NCBI GenBank assembly: GCA_020722575.1
Contig: DYKN01000015.1
Coordinates: forward strand, 1 to 42,652
DNA from: Rikenella microfusus
GTDB lineage: Bacteria > Bacteroidota > Bacteroidia > Bacteroidales > VadinHA17
Reading direction: 5' to 3'
DNA length: 42,652 nt
A program made the translations under genes and the position numbers. Of the stretch, positions 33,914-42,652 are shown piece after piece (positions within the stretch are counted from its first letter, which is position 1; each line of letters starts with the position of its first letter). The notes below the pieces were generated by a model. It saw only the letters and a list, made by a program, of their open reading frames with translations. It did not search any database and was not told the origin of the DNA.

Positions 33914-36900
33914 TTATAAACCAAAGCGTATACCGAAAATGAACTGTTTCGGTGTTGGCCATGCACCTGCATCAATGCCCATATTAATACCCATGGTTGA
34001 AATTTCAGGATCAAGCCCTGAGTATTTGGTTATGGTAAACAGGTTCGTACCCTGGAAATAGACCTCAAGGCTGTTGAATTTATTCTTCAGGAGTCTGTTC
34101 AGGTCATAACCTACTCTGAGAGACCTCATACGCAGGTATGAGCCGTCCTCAAGAAAATAGGTTGAGGGTTCTTGATGCCTTGTGTCATTAGAGAAGATTA
34201 TAGGCATTTTAGCTTTACTGTTATCTCCATTCAGGTAGGGACTACCCCATGATTCATACAGCCTCATTTTTGACTTACCTGACGGGAACTGGGTGAAATC
34301 GATAAAACGTCTCACATAGTTTATTATTTCGTTCCCGTAAGAAGCATAAAAATTGGCATTCACATAAAATCCTTTGTATTCGAGATCAAGTGTTAAACCT
34401 GCAGTGAAATCAGGATGCGGGCTACCGATATATGTTCTATCGTTCGAATCAATATATCCGTTACCATCAACATCCTTGTATTTAAAGCTGCCCGGAGCAT
34501 TATAAGTTCCTGTTTCACCAAATGCTTTTGGCCATGAATCAACTTCATTCTGATCAAGAAATATCCCTTCACAGACATATCCAAAGAATTCAGGGAATGC
34601 TCTGCCTGACTGAGTTCTGGTGTAAATTTTCTGACGGAAGTAGCCTCCCTGATAGAAATCGGATGCAATATCGGTCAATCTGACTACTTCATTCTTATAG
34701 GTTGAGAACACAAGGTCGGCATTGTATTTCAAGTCACCATTAAGAGCAGTGTTTGAATATCCAAGTTGAATATCCAGACCAATATTCTTCATTTCGCCTA
34801 TGTTGATTGAAGGAGCAGATACATTACCTCTAACAAGTGGTATCTGTTTAGGGTACAGCATATCTTTAGTATTTTTCTGCCATAAATCAATAGTAGCTGT
34901 AAGGTTCTTCATCAGTGTTGCATCAATACCAATGTTTGCTGTAGATGATGTTTCCCATTTTACCTTGGTATTTCCCAATGCTGAAAGATAAAATCCGGTA
35001 GCTCCGAGAGATGTGTTGGAACCGTCAAATGGGTAAGGCCCATAAACTGTATATGAGATGCTTGTAGCAAACTGTGTATAGCTGTTATAATTACCCATGC
35101 GGTCGTTTCCCACTACTCCATAACCAGCACGTAATTTAAGATCAGTAAGCCAGCTGGATGTTGCAGCCATAAAGCTTTCCTGTGAAATTCTCCATCCAAG
35201 TGATACGGCCGGGAAGAGACCATATTTCTTTTCGCCAAACCTTGATGAACCATCGCGGCGAACCACTCCCTCCAGCAGATATTTGTCGGCATACGAATAG
35301 TTCACACGTCCAAATATAGAGAACATGCTGTTTTCACCATAAGGGGCACCGCTGTTAGTTATATCCCTTATACCTGTATTGAGTGTCATATAATCAAGGT
35401 CCTTTATTGCGAACTGGTTCCTGGAGGCAGAGAATGAAATACCCTCGTTGTCGTAAGCCTCCGTACCGACAATTGCCTTAAAATTGTGCTGACCTGTTAC
35501 AATAGAGTATTCTGCTGTATTGGTCCATGTCCAGTTAGCCCCGGTACCTGCAGAATAACCAAGATAATCGTACGTGCCTCTTTCAGCATGAGATACATGA
35601 ACAAAATCTATGTTTTTACTGAAATACGAGTTGTAATTGACCCCAATACGCGACTGCAACGACAATCCTTTCAAGATATTAAGCCTGACAAAGAAATTGC
35701 CACTTAAATATAAACGCTTGGTGTTGTCATACTGATTCTTATCAAGCAGGAATATCGGATTTCTGGCGTTACCAAGGTCACCTGCTCTTGTGCCTGCATA
35801 GGTTGTTCCGGAAATGTCAAATACAGGTATGATTGGCGGCATTCTGTAACACCACGATACTATTGAGCCTTCCGAGTTATCACTTCCTGTATAACCATAA
35901 TTGTATGAGTAATTTCCTCCAAGGTTTGCCCCCATATCTAACCATTTAGCCACACTCGAGGTAATATTTGTTCTGAAATTGATTCTCTCGTAGCCTGTAT
36001 ATTTGAATATACCGTCATCATTGAGGTAGCCAACCATGAAAGCATAAGTGGTATTTGCCGAGCCTCCTGCAATATCAATCTGGAGGTCTCTGTACATACC
36101 GTTCCTTGTAGCTTCTTTAAACCAGTCGGTGCCAATCTTATTGGCTTTTGTAATCAGGTAAGTATCGTCACCATCCTCCCATGACAATTTATTGTCATAC
36201 AGGTTGGGGTCGGCAGCGGGATCACCCTCCTTGGCACCTGCCGGGAAAATATAGTCGGGAATTACAGGGGTTGCGCCGGTTCCATATTGTTTATGGTTCG
36301 GTGGCACACCGGCATTTGCAAACTCCAGCCAGAGCATTTCTCCGTATTCCTGCGTGTTTAAAAGGTCATAAAACTTTGTGCTTCTTGTTATTCCCTGCAT
36401 GTAATTCACATTGAATGAAACCTTCTGGTTTTTACGTCCTGATTTGGTTGTAACAAGTACCACACCATTAGCAGCTCTTGCACCGTAGATTGACATTGCT
36501 GCAGCATCCTTCAAAATTGTAATTGATTCGATATCATTGGGTGCATAGGTTCCTCCAGGCACTCCATCAACCACATAGAGCGGGCTTGCATCATTAATTG
36601 TGGTCATACCACGTATTCTGATGTTTGCTCCGGCACCGGGTGTGTGAGCATTGAAGATAGTCACACCTGCAACCTTACCCTGCAATCGTTGAATGGCACT
36701 TGCTGATGTCTGTGTGGCAAGTGATGCAGCATTGACTGTTGAAACAGCACCGGTAAGAGTCTTTCTGGCCTGGGTGGAATACCCCACAACGACCACCTCT
36801 TCAAGAGCTGATACTGCTTCAACCATAACAACATCAATAATGTTAAGGGCACCAACAGGTTTCTCCTGAGTGACGAATCCCACAAAGGAATAGACCAGTA

Positions 36901-37207
36901 CTGCCTCCGGTCCGGCAACATTTATCTGATACCGTCCGTCCGCATCGGAAATTGCACCATTTGTTGTGCCTTTTTCAATGATGTTTACGCCTGGCAGGGG
37001 ATTCCCTGCAGCATCAGTAACCCTGCCTGTGACTCTTTTCTGTTGCAATTCGTAACCAAAGCTGTTTTCATCAGCAGGTGATGGAAAAGCAAAAACCGGC
37101 TGAATCATTGCAACCACAAAAAGAAAAGTCACAAATCTTAAGGCAATCTCATTCCTGAGAATCGCCTTAACATTGAAAATCCGCAATACTTTTTTTGTCA
37201 TACTCAT
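33914..37207 (-). CDS. SusC/RagA-family TonB-dependent outer membrane transporter
   Basis: I start at 37207 (MSMTKKVLRIFN, about 1097 residues); an ATG two codons later is equally possible, and the frame back to 37294 lacks a sensible leader. A signal peptide ends near FVFAFPS or similar at about residue 40. A carboxypeptidase-regulatory-like domain follows (KRVTGRVTDAAGNPLPGVNI). The TonB-box-like EEVVVVGYSTQARK comes next, then a plug with PLYVVDGVPGGTY and SIYGARAANGVVLVTTKSGR and a 22-strand barrel ending in FIFGIRFGL with a terminal Leu. It imports oligosaccharides with SusD using TonB energy. A leader of about 220 bp separates it from a putative promoter. Confidence 0.95.
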   Translation of the reverse strand: MSMTKKVLRIFNVKAILRNEIALRFVTFLFVVAMIQPVFAFPSPADENSFGYELQQKRVTGRVTDAAGNPLPGVNIIEKGTTNGAISDADGRYQINVAGPEAVLVYSFVGFVTQEKPVGALNIIDVVMVEAVSALEEVVVVGYSTQARKTLTGAVSTVNAASLATQTSASAIQRLQGKVAGVTIFNAHTPGAGANIRIRGMTTINDASPLYVVDGVPGGTYAPNDIESITILKDAAAMSIYGARAANGVVLVTTKSGRKNQKVSFNVNYMQGITRSTKFYDLLNTQEYGEMLWLEFANAGVPPNHKQYGTGATPVIPDYIFPAGAKEGDPAADPNLYDNKLSWEDGDDTYLITKANKIGTDWFKEATRNGMYRDLQIDIAGGSANTTYAFMVGYLNDDGIFKYTGYERINFRTNITSSVAKWLDMGANLGGNYSYNYGYTGSDNSEGSIVSWCYRMPPIIPVFDISGTTYAGTRAGDLGNARNPIFLLDKNQYDNTKRLYLSGNFFVRLNILKGLSLQSRIGVNYNSYFSKNIDFVHVSHAERGTYDYLGYSAGTGANWTWTNTAEYSIVTGQHNFKAIVGTEAYDNEGISFSASRNQFAIKDLDYMTLNTGIRDITNSGAPYGENSMFSIFGRVNYSYADKYLLEGVVRRDGSSRFGEKKYGLFPAVSLGWRISQESFMAATSSWLTDLKLRAGYGVVGNDRMGNYNSYTQFATSISYTVYGPYPFDGSNTSLGATGFYLSALGNTKVKWETSSTANIGIDATLMKNLTATIDLWQKNTKDMLYPKQIPLVRGNVSAPSINIGEMKNIGLDIQLGYSNTALNGDLKYNADLVFSTYKNEVVRLTDIASDFYQGGYFRQKIYTRTQSGRAFPEFFGYVCEGIFLDQNEVDSWPKAFGETGTYNAPGSFKYKDVDGNGYIDSNDRTYIGSPHPDFTAGLTLDLEYKGFYVNANFYASYGNEIINYVRRFIDFTQFPSGKSKMRLYESWGSPYLNGDNSKAKMPIIFSNDTRHQEPSTYFLEDGSYLRMRSLRVGYDLNRLLKNKFNSLEVYFQGTNLFTITKYSGLDPEISTMGINMGIDAGAWPTPKQFIFGIRFGL

Positions 37208-37432
37208 TAAAATTAAAGATTGCTTAAATTTATTAGTTATTAAAAAACATAATTCTCCCTGAAATCCACCAAAAAAAGATACAGGGAATAGCATTTAAAA
37301 AGAAACTAGAAGAAAAATAGTACGGCTGATAAAAACGCCGTAATCGAATCTGGTTCGTTTTCATCCATAGGCATTCGGTTTAAAGGTTAGTATTAAGGGT
37401 CATTTCCAGTATATGGCAATACTGAAGTAAGA

Positions 37433-37440
37433 CAAAATTA
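37433..37440 (-). promoter_or_regulatory. Candidate -7 promoter box for susC
   Basis: On the minus strand this reads TAATTTTG, a TAnnTTTG match. It would give a 5' leader of roughly 220 nt before the susC ATG. No -33 element is evident; the upstream side is an A/T homopolymer palindrome (37445-37467). Confidence 0.33.
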
Positions 37441-37470
37441 TAATGATTTTTTTTTTAAAAAAAAATCTTT

Positions 37471-39258
37471 TTAACTTTTTTTTATAAAATGGTAATAAAA
37501 CCAGTATGACTTACCAAATTCGCTCTGCATATTTTCTTTTCTCAGGGCATTTTTCCTCTTCAGTGAGGAATATGCCGAAACATATTGTTTGAAACGTTCC
37601 TTTGTTCCGGCACTTATTATAAATCCAGCCAGATCAGGCATCTTACCCGTACTGTTGTAATAAATCATTACTGCCTCTTCAATATGAACCGGTATCCGTG
37701 AGTAACCAAGTTTCTTCATAACCGGAATGTTCGTTACTGCTGTCTCAACATCTCTGGACAGGAGGAGCCATGCCATCAGGTATTCAAAAGCTGCCTTGTT
37801 GAGTGAATTAACCTCCACCAGCAATGGCAGGTTTTCGTGTGGTGATTCCAGATAAATAAAAAAGTTTTCCTCCGGAATAATCTCAACCTTATTACCAAGA
37901 ACCGGATGATTCTTCAGTGCCGTCGTATCATAAAGCAGACTTTCATAATTCATTGCCCATTTTCTGTAATTCAAAGTCCTTTTTAAAATTTTCGTGTACT
38001 TTTCTGCCATCCTGTATTTCCTGTTAATCAAGTTGGTTCTCACCAGCATTTTAATATTCTGAGGACGGCAGCCATAAACAACCATTTCCTCGTAAACCCA
38101 TCTGTGCGCTTCATTTATAAGCCCCACCGCATAAAATGCCAGAGCACCCCACTGTAGATGCTCATCATCCCACGGGAGAAATAACGATTTAACACCAAAA
38201 TCCTGCGGGATAGAAAACATCCTGTCACATAACTGACCCGATTCTGAAAGTGCTACATTGTAAAAATATTGCCCGATCAAATTCCTTGCAGGATTTTTTT
38301 CAAAATAATCCACTGCTTCTTCCCATTTCTCATCGAAAACAAGCCTTTCCATATTTATCACCCTCTCAACATCAGGATTATATCCGCTTTTAAGGATATA
38401 ACCTGTCAGTATAAAGAAAATAACAATAACTGCTACACGTAGTAGAAAATTATTTTTTCTGACTTGTTTACTTATACCTGATAAATATGTAATTAAAGGT
38501 ATTGATATCAAATATGCTGTTAATATAACTGTAAGATACCTGTGGGTGGAATTTGCAACCGAAGGATAAGGGAAAATAATCAAATCTTTTGAGGGTTGCA
38601 GAAATACGAATCTGGCTGAAAAATAATATGTAAGCAACGTAACAGCCAGAATAAATAATGAAAAAATCAGTTTATCCTTCCCTTTAAAATATATAATGGT
38701 ATAAATCAGAAATAAAACAGAAAAAACAAAAGCATAAAAGCCTGTTACATAGTAGAACAAAGGGAAACAAGATAAAATTAGCAGTCGATAGATTCTACCT
38801 GAAGGTAGAATTGCAAGCAGGAAATAGAGAACAACAAACAGGTATCCCAGGTTATAAGTCATTGAATGGTAATAATGTGACTGCATCAGCAGAAGCAGGA
38901 AGGAAGGAATCAGAGCAGTAATAGGGGAGAATATATTCTTTCCGTTAAGCCTGCGGCTTACAAAGTAGATGACAACACTATTGAGTACAAGGACCAGAGA
39001 CAGAACTGCAGAACCTATCAAATTATTGTAATAGAATTGTGTCAGAAATTTTCCTGCAAGGTCGAGAATTCCTCCGGGTTTTAAAAAGAATCCCCTGAGA
39101 AAATCAGAAAGATAAACAAACAGATATTGCTGTTCTTGAAAAAAAATTATATAGTCAGAAATCAGGAAAAACCCAAAAGAAAACAGGAAGAACAACAGGA
39201 AATAAACCCACATCTCTATCTTTTGCATGTTACCAGATAATAAAAATCTTTGTTTCAT
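37471..39258 (-). CDS. Polytopic membrane protein of the DUF6057 type
   Basis: I start at the ATG at 39258 (MKQRFLLSGN), giving 595 residues; a GTG at 39273 would add five. The N-terminal half (to about residue 290) has around nine or ten membrane helices, including MWVYFLLFFLFSFGFFLIS and a hydrophobic run ending near VIVIFFILTGYIL. The C-terminal half is soluble and helical, with tetratricopeptide-like spacing (ERLVFDEKWEEAVDYFEKNPARNLIGQYFYNVALSESG, then AHRWVYEEMVVYG and KYRMAEKYTKILK). I recognise it as DUF6057-like, a Bacteroidota-restricted family of unknown function; I cannot confirm this by search. It follows the heme-motif beta-propeller gene by 27 bp and is probably co-transcribed with it. 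Confidence 0.72.
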   Translation of the reverse strand: MKQRFLLSGNMQKIEMWVYFLLFFLFSFGFFLISDYIIFFQEQQYLFVYLSDFLRGFFLKPGGILDLAGKFLTQFYYNNLIGSAVLSLVLVLNSVVIYFVSRRLNGKNIFSPITALIPSFLLLLMQSHYYHSMTYNLGYLFVVLYFLLAILPSGRIYRLLILSCFPLFYYVTGFYAFVFSVLFLIYTIIYFKGKDKLIFSLFILAVTLLTYYFSARFVFLQPSKDLIIFPYPSVANSTHRYLTVILTAYLISIPLITYLSGISKQVRKNNFLLRVAVIVIFFILTGYILKSGYNPDVERVINMERLVFDEKWEEAVDYFEKNPARNLIGQYFYNVALSESGQLCDRMFSIPQDFGVKSLFLPWDDEHLQWGALAFYAVGLINEAHRWVYEEMVVYGCRPQNIKMLVRTNLINRKYRMAEKYTKILKRTLNYRKWAMNYESLLYDTTALKNHPVLGNKVEIIPEENFFIYLESPHENLPLLVEVNSLNKAAFEYLMAWLLLSRDVETAVTNIPVMKKLGYSRIPVHIEEAVMIYYNSTGKMPDLAGFIISAGTKERFKQYVSAYSSLKRKNALRKENMQSEFGKSYWFYYHFIKKS

Positions 39259-39285
39259 ATCGAAAAACTGCACTTCATTTTTAAA

Positions 39286-40890
39286 TCACTCATGTATTAT
39301 CCTTTCTCCGGGTCTATTTATTCTTATCGCTTTTTGCTTTTCCCATTCAGGTAGTGAATCGGCAATGTTTTTTGCAACAGCTTTAACCGGTTCTTGTCTG
39401 GCTGACGCTTCAAATTTTCTCGATCCAATAGTTATTCTGCCTTTAACCGGTTCAGGCAGGTTAAATGAACCGAGCATGTATCTGTAGCGATCAGGATCTT
39501 TCTGAGGCAAAACAAAAGGTTTTCCTGTTTTGCCTGTTGAATCAATATATGCAAAGAAGGTTCTTGTGCTCCTTCCGTCGAGTCTTTTACTGCTGAAAAG
39601 AAGCCATCTGCCATTCGATGAGAACTCATGCCAGCTTTCGGTATCGTCACTATTGATGTCCATCCTTTCCGTTTTTCCTGTCTGAAGATTCATGATATAC
39701 AGGTCTGCTTCCCGGTGCCAGTTTGGAAATGTGCCATAATCAGCCAGAGTAAAGACGATGTATTTGTTGTCGGGAGATATGCGCGGAAAAGATACACTTT
39801 TGCCTGAAGAGGCTGCCTCATAAACCATTTCTGTCTCTCCATGATTTCCTGTTACGGAATCAAATGGGACACGCACAAGGCTGTATTTGACAAGTTCCAT
39901 TTTTCCCGGGTCACGCCAAGGTTCCTCGATGTTTTGCAAAGCTCTGCAAAAGTACAGATAACGGCCATCCTGTGACCATCCCGGAAAGGTTTTGAGATAT
40001 CTGGTACTATCGGAATCTCTCACCATTGAAACAGTGTTTTTTTCAAGATCATAAACGATAATATCCGAAACCAGATCGAAAACTTCAATATCCTTTGATG
40101 AATGTGCATAAAATGTTTGTCTCACCTGGTTTGATGAGAAAGCAATATATCTTCCCGAAGGATGCCAGGAGGGATAGGTTGCCCCACCCGGCATCTGGTC
40201 AGTTTTAATGTCCCTCCTCGATAGAAAACGGTCGGTGTAGATGTATGTCCCCCCTTTTGAGCCTCTTACATGAAGCATGAACCTGTCAGGCCTGTTATTA
40301 TTGAAAGCATGACAGTTTATGCAATTCATGTCAAGTATTTTATTGACCACAACCGGCCTTTCCCTGAAATTTTCAACACATCTCTGGGTAATCTTAAGGT
40401 CCGACCAGCAATAATAACCGGGATAAATTTCCCTGTATACCAGATATGGATCAACCGGTTCACTCGCAACTATAAAATAAAATGGATCAAATGCACTGTA
40501 TCCTGAGGCAGTTTCACCTTTAGCATATATCGTAACTTTAATTCGTTGCTCCCTGCTTTTCTCCAAAAGCTTTCTCCATTTTCTTTGAGGAAAAATTATT
40601 TTGCCATTATTCGAACGTACTTTTATTCTGCCACTTCCTTCTTCCTGCTCAGCTACCGCAATAAATGAAATGCCTTCTTCCATGATCCTGAAATTCATCG
40701 GAGCAATATTTGGAGGTATTGTAACATTTATATAATCCGGCTCAATGGAAGGATACGAAGCGGCATATTGTATTTTACTTTCAGATATACCGGAACATCC
40801 AGCAAAAATGACAAATATTGAAACTATTGCGACTCTCCCAAAGAGAGTCGACCATGAATTTAAGCGGATTGATAAAATTACTCCTGGCAC
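39286..40890 (-). CDS. Lipoprotein with c-type heme motif and TolB/PD40-like beta-propeller
   Basis: This 534-residue frame begins with GTG at 40890; no in-frame ATG precedes the signal. The leader ends FAGC (lipid Cys32). A beta-rich region (45-145) is followed by the c-type heme-attachment motif CINCH at 190-194 (LDMNCINCHAFNNN), and Met205 is a possible distal ligand. From about 236 to 480 are PD40/TolB-like propeller blades: ATYPSWHPSGRYIAFSSN, FPGWSQDGRYLYFCRA, FPRISPDNKYIVFTLA and WHEFSSNGRWLLFSSKR. Fusion of a mono-heme motif to this propeller suggests a surface or periplasmic redox or sensing role. Function is unknown; the DUF6057-like gene lies immediately downstream. Confidence 0.82.
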   Translation of the reverse strand: MPGVILSIRLNSWSTLFGRVAIVSIFVIFAGCSGISESKIQYAASYPSIEPDYINVTIPPNIAPMNFRIMEEGISFIAVAEQEEGSGRIKVRSNNGKIIFPQRKWRKLLEKSREQRIKVTIYAKGETASGYSAFDPFYFIVASEPVDPYLVYREIYPGYYCWSDLKITQRCVENFRERPVVVNKILDMNCINCHAFNNNRPDRFMLHVRGSKGGTYIYTDRFLSRRDIKTDQMPGGATYPSWHPSGRYIAFSSNQVRQTFYAHSSKDIEVFDLVSDIIVYDLEKNTVSMVRDSDSTRYLKTFPGWSQDGRYLYFCRALQNIEEPWRDPGKMELVKYSLVRVPFDSVTGNHGETEMVYEAASSGKSVSFPRISPDNKYIVFTLADYGTFPNWHREADLYIMNLQTGKTERMDINSDDTESWHEFSSNGRWLLFSSKRLDGRSTRTFFAYIDSTGKTGKPFVLPQKDPDRYRYMLGSFNLPEPVKGRITIGSRKFEASARQEPVKAVAKNIADSLPEWEKQKAIRINRPGERIIHE

Positions 40891-40982
40891 TTTTTTATTT
40901 CTAATGTTATAAAGTTATCATATTTATTTAAATGAAATTCACTGGTGCAACCATAAAACGATCATAATAAACATGCTTCCTT

Positions 40983-42293
40983 TCAGAAACGGAACTGAAG
41001 TCTTGCAGTAAAAGTGTCGTCTTTCAGATCTTTCAAATAACCGGGTATTAAGGTCTTTTCATTTACTGGATGATCATAATAAAGAATCAGTTTCACATAA
41101 TTGTTCAGGTAATAAATATATCCTGCACCCCATGTATCATATCTGATATCAGCCGGGCTGAAACCGGATGAAGTTTGTATATCTTCTGATATTATTTTAT
41201 TATTCGGATCGTAAAAATCGTATTTAAGAACGACCTTGTGCTTTTCTGAGAACGAATGGATCAGGTAGAAATAACCCCCTTTGAAGTTCCTGACAAATAT
41301 TGCATCGGACTGCCCTGATCCATTTAAAGGAGGTGTTCCCGGTGTTTCTGAACTGTTGTATGTGGCCGACTGGGTGCCTGTAATAAATTCACCTCTTATT
41401 TCAGAACTACCTGCAAAATTTTTGAAAACGATCTGCAAATCGGCACCATAATAAATTCTTGGTGAAATTTTTCCTATATTCATCAATGAACTATCGGAGG
41501 TAGCCACAAAAATGTTGTCATTATTCCGGATTGTTCTGAAAAAAATACCTGAATTGTTCCTGAAGCCACCCTTAAGATAAGATATGCCGCCGGAAAGGAA
41601 CACTCTGTCGTTCAAGCTGATTCTTTTGATCGAAGCATGGGCTATAATATCTTTGAAGGAATCAAATTCATATGGACCGGTAAGTCCCTGTCCGTTAAAA
41701 ATTCCAGCATCGAGTTTCAGAGGATATATTCTTCTTTTTCTGTCCTGCGGTTCAAATGAAATCATTACGCCGATGTCTTTTTCGATTTTCATAAGGATCT
41801 GGGACATTCTTCCGCGCTCGGGACTCTCCCTCAGTGATGAGTAATAATTAAGCTCATAACCGAATGGCCTGTTAAAAATTCCTGCAGTAATAACAAAGTA
41901 ATTCCATTTGTTTTCATAAATCCTGCCAAATATATCCCTGATGGAGACCCCTTTCTCGGTTCCGCTAAATTGCATTACAAAATAATATTTATTATAACCG
42001 CTGTTGGTTTTATTTTCATAATCTAATCTGAACATCCCCCTGCGTATCATAAAACGATTGTTGGATGACTTTGCAAAATCACCACCATTATAACACTCTA
42101 TTCCTTCAGATGCCGCATGCTGATATTGGGTTTGCACATACCCGTTAAAAGACAGATTGCTGAACTTGCTTCTCATTAAATAAAGTTCCCTGACAAAAGA
42201 TGTATCCTGAAGCCAGAGCGGTTCAATTTGTGGATAAACGATTGAAGTTATTATGACAAAAACTGCAGACAACAAAAGTTTTTTCATTTTCAT
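40983..42293 (-). CDS. Porin-like outer membrane beta-barrel protein
   Basis: Starting at 42293 (MKMKKLLLSAVF, 436 residues) gives a clean signal peptide of about 21 residues ending SIVYPQ. The ATG at 42347 adds a lysine/phenylalanine-rich stretch and is less likely. The body is alternating amphipathic strands, with LSFNGYVQTQYQHA near 50-60, MIRRGMFRLDYENK, FVITAGIFNRPFGYELNYYSSLRESPERGRM and LKLDAGIFNGQG. It ends in RLQFRF with the terminal Phe expected for BAM-dependent insertion. It resembles the OprO/OprP phosphate-selective-porin-like group in Bacteroidota. The next gene, the heme-motif lipoprotein, starts 92 bp downstream. Confidence 0.8.
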   Translation of the reverse strand: MKMKKLLLSAVFVIITSIVYPQIEPLWLQDTSFVRELYLMRSKFSNLSFNGYVQTQYQHAASEGIECYNGGDFAKSSNNRFMIRRGMFRLDYENKTNSGYNKYYFVMQFSGTEKGVSIRDIFGRIYENKWNYFVITAGIFNRPFGYELNYYSSLRESPERGRMSQILMKIEKDIGVMISFEPQDRKRRIYPLKLDAGIFNGQGLTGPYEFDSFKDIIAHASIKRISLNDRVFLSGGISYLKGGFRNNSGIFFRTIRNNDNIFVATSDSSLMNIGKISPRIYYGADLQIVFKNFAGSSEIRGEFITGTQSATYNSSETPGTPPLNGSGQSDAIFVRNFKGGYFYLIHSFSEKHKVVLKYDFYDPNNKIISEDIQTSSGFSPADIRYDTWGAGYIYYLNNYVKLILYYDHPVNEKTLIPGYLKDLKDDTFTARLQFRF

Positions 42294-42317
42294 CAAAATA
42301 TCTTTTGAAAACTTTTT

Positions 42318-42325
42318 CAAAACTA
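42318..42325 (-). promoter_or_regulatory. Candidate -7 promoter box for the porin gene
   Basis: On the minus strand this is TAGTTTTG (TAnnTTTG), 25 bp upstream of the chosen start at 42293. It lies inside the longer reading frame, which supports the shorter start. No proper -33 box was seen. Confidence 0.33.
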
Positions 42326-42347
42326 AAAAAACATAACAAAATTCCAT

Positions 42348-42652
42348 CCTTTGAATGAAAATGGCATAGCTTTTATTTAATTATCGGGAAGTGGAACCAG
42401 GAGCGTAACAATCTTTCATCATGTGTTCTTAGATACACCTTCAGGTTTAATGCAAAATAAGGAATAACCGAAATAAAATAAACATTATCTGACAATTAAT
42501 AAAAAGTATTTACCATTTTCTGAAACAAGTTTGAGCATAAGCCTTTGTTTCGAAGAAGAGTTTATGTAGAAATAAAATTACATGGAAGAATTCGTTAACT
42601 GAACCTGAATTAAGTATGATATGGATAATCAAGCTTATAGAAGAGAGTGAGA
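42348..42652. other. AT-rich end of window, no gene recognised
   Basis: About 305 bp upstream of the porin gene have no convincing coding frame on either strand. The last bases (42641-42652) read AAGAGAGTGAGA, resembling the start of a GAGTGA-type array, but the window ends there. Confidence 0.4.

Noticed and set aside
33889..34014. Longer N-terminus for the SusD-like protein
   Set aside because: It would run into susC and precede a complete lipoprotein signal; the start at 33888 is normal.
37445..37467. A/T-only palindrome after the DUF6057-like gene as a terminator
   Set aside because: A pure T10/A9 stem would be weak and such homopolymer runs are common in spacers here; I could not support a terminator.

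Overview
The window looks like chromosomal DNA of a saccharolytic Bacteroidota, probably in the Bacteroidales/Marinilabiliales range. The evidence is a SusC/SusD pair, a Nudix-type arabinose regulator, several short-lipobox lipoproteins, AT-rich spacers, almost no Shine-Dalgarno sequences, and TAnnTTTG-type -7 boxes. No rRNA, tRNA, CRISPR array, transposase or phage gene was recognised.

Left part (110-6625, all minus strand). A lemA/TPM/TPM operon (1979 to 110) is followed by a catabolic-looking group: a secreted GH99-like/WbsX protein, an ankyrin-repeat protein, a Gfo/Idh/MocA oxidoreductase and a sugar-phosphate-isomerase-like TIM barrel. The last two carry twin-arginine-like leaders. A 7-bp tandem repeat lies between the ankyrin and oxidoreductase genes. 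ddl (6916-7896) runs divergently and ends at a strong bidirectional terminator.

Second block (8057-16121, minus strand). The apparent transcription order is pcm, an MBL-fold hydrolase, gcvP, a URO-D/MtaA-like protein, a DUF6807 (PmoA-like) protein and a lipoprotein oxidoreductase. gcvP and the URO-D-like gene overlap by 4 bp, an unusual coupling of glycine cleavage to a possible methyl-transfer or sugar-modification function.

Centre (16252-20340). A polyprenyl-phosphate sugar transferase is followed by a 216-bp GAGTGR hexamer array with a 60-bp higher-order period, thpR on the minus strand, a steroid 5-alpha-reductase-like membrane enzyme and a PlsC-type acyltransferase with altered catalytic motifs.

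Arabinose locus (20485-31748, plus strand). Its genes are a sodium/sugar symporter, araA, a Nudix-family AraR-like regulator with a dead Nudix box, araD, araB, GH51 alpha-L-arabinofuranosidase, GH127 beta-L-arabinofuranosidase and an aldose 1-epimerase lipoprotein. The two glycosidases release L-arabinose outside the cytoplasm, the symporter imports it, and AraA/AraB/AraD convert it to D-xylulose 5-phosphate. A convergent SusC/SusD pair (37207 to 32116) probably imports the oligosaccharides. A hairpin-rich intergenic repeat and a bidirectional terminator separate the two.

Right end (37471-42293, minus strand). Upstream of susC lie a porin-like outer-membrane protein, a lipoprotein joining a c-type heme motif (CINCH) to a TolB/PD40-like beta-propeller, and a polytopic DUF6057-type membrane protein. 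This last pair is the best candidate here for an undescribed system.
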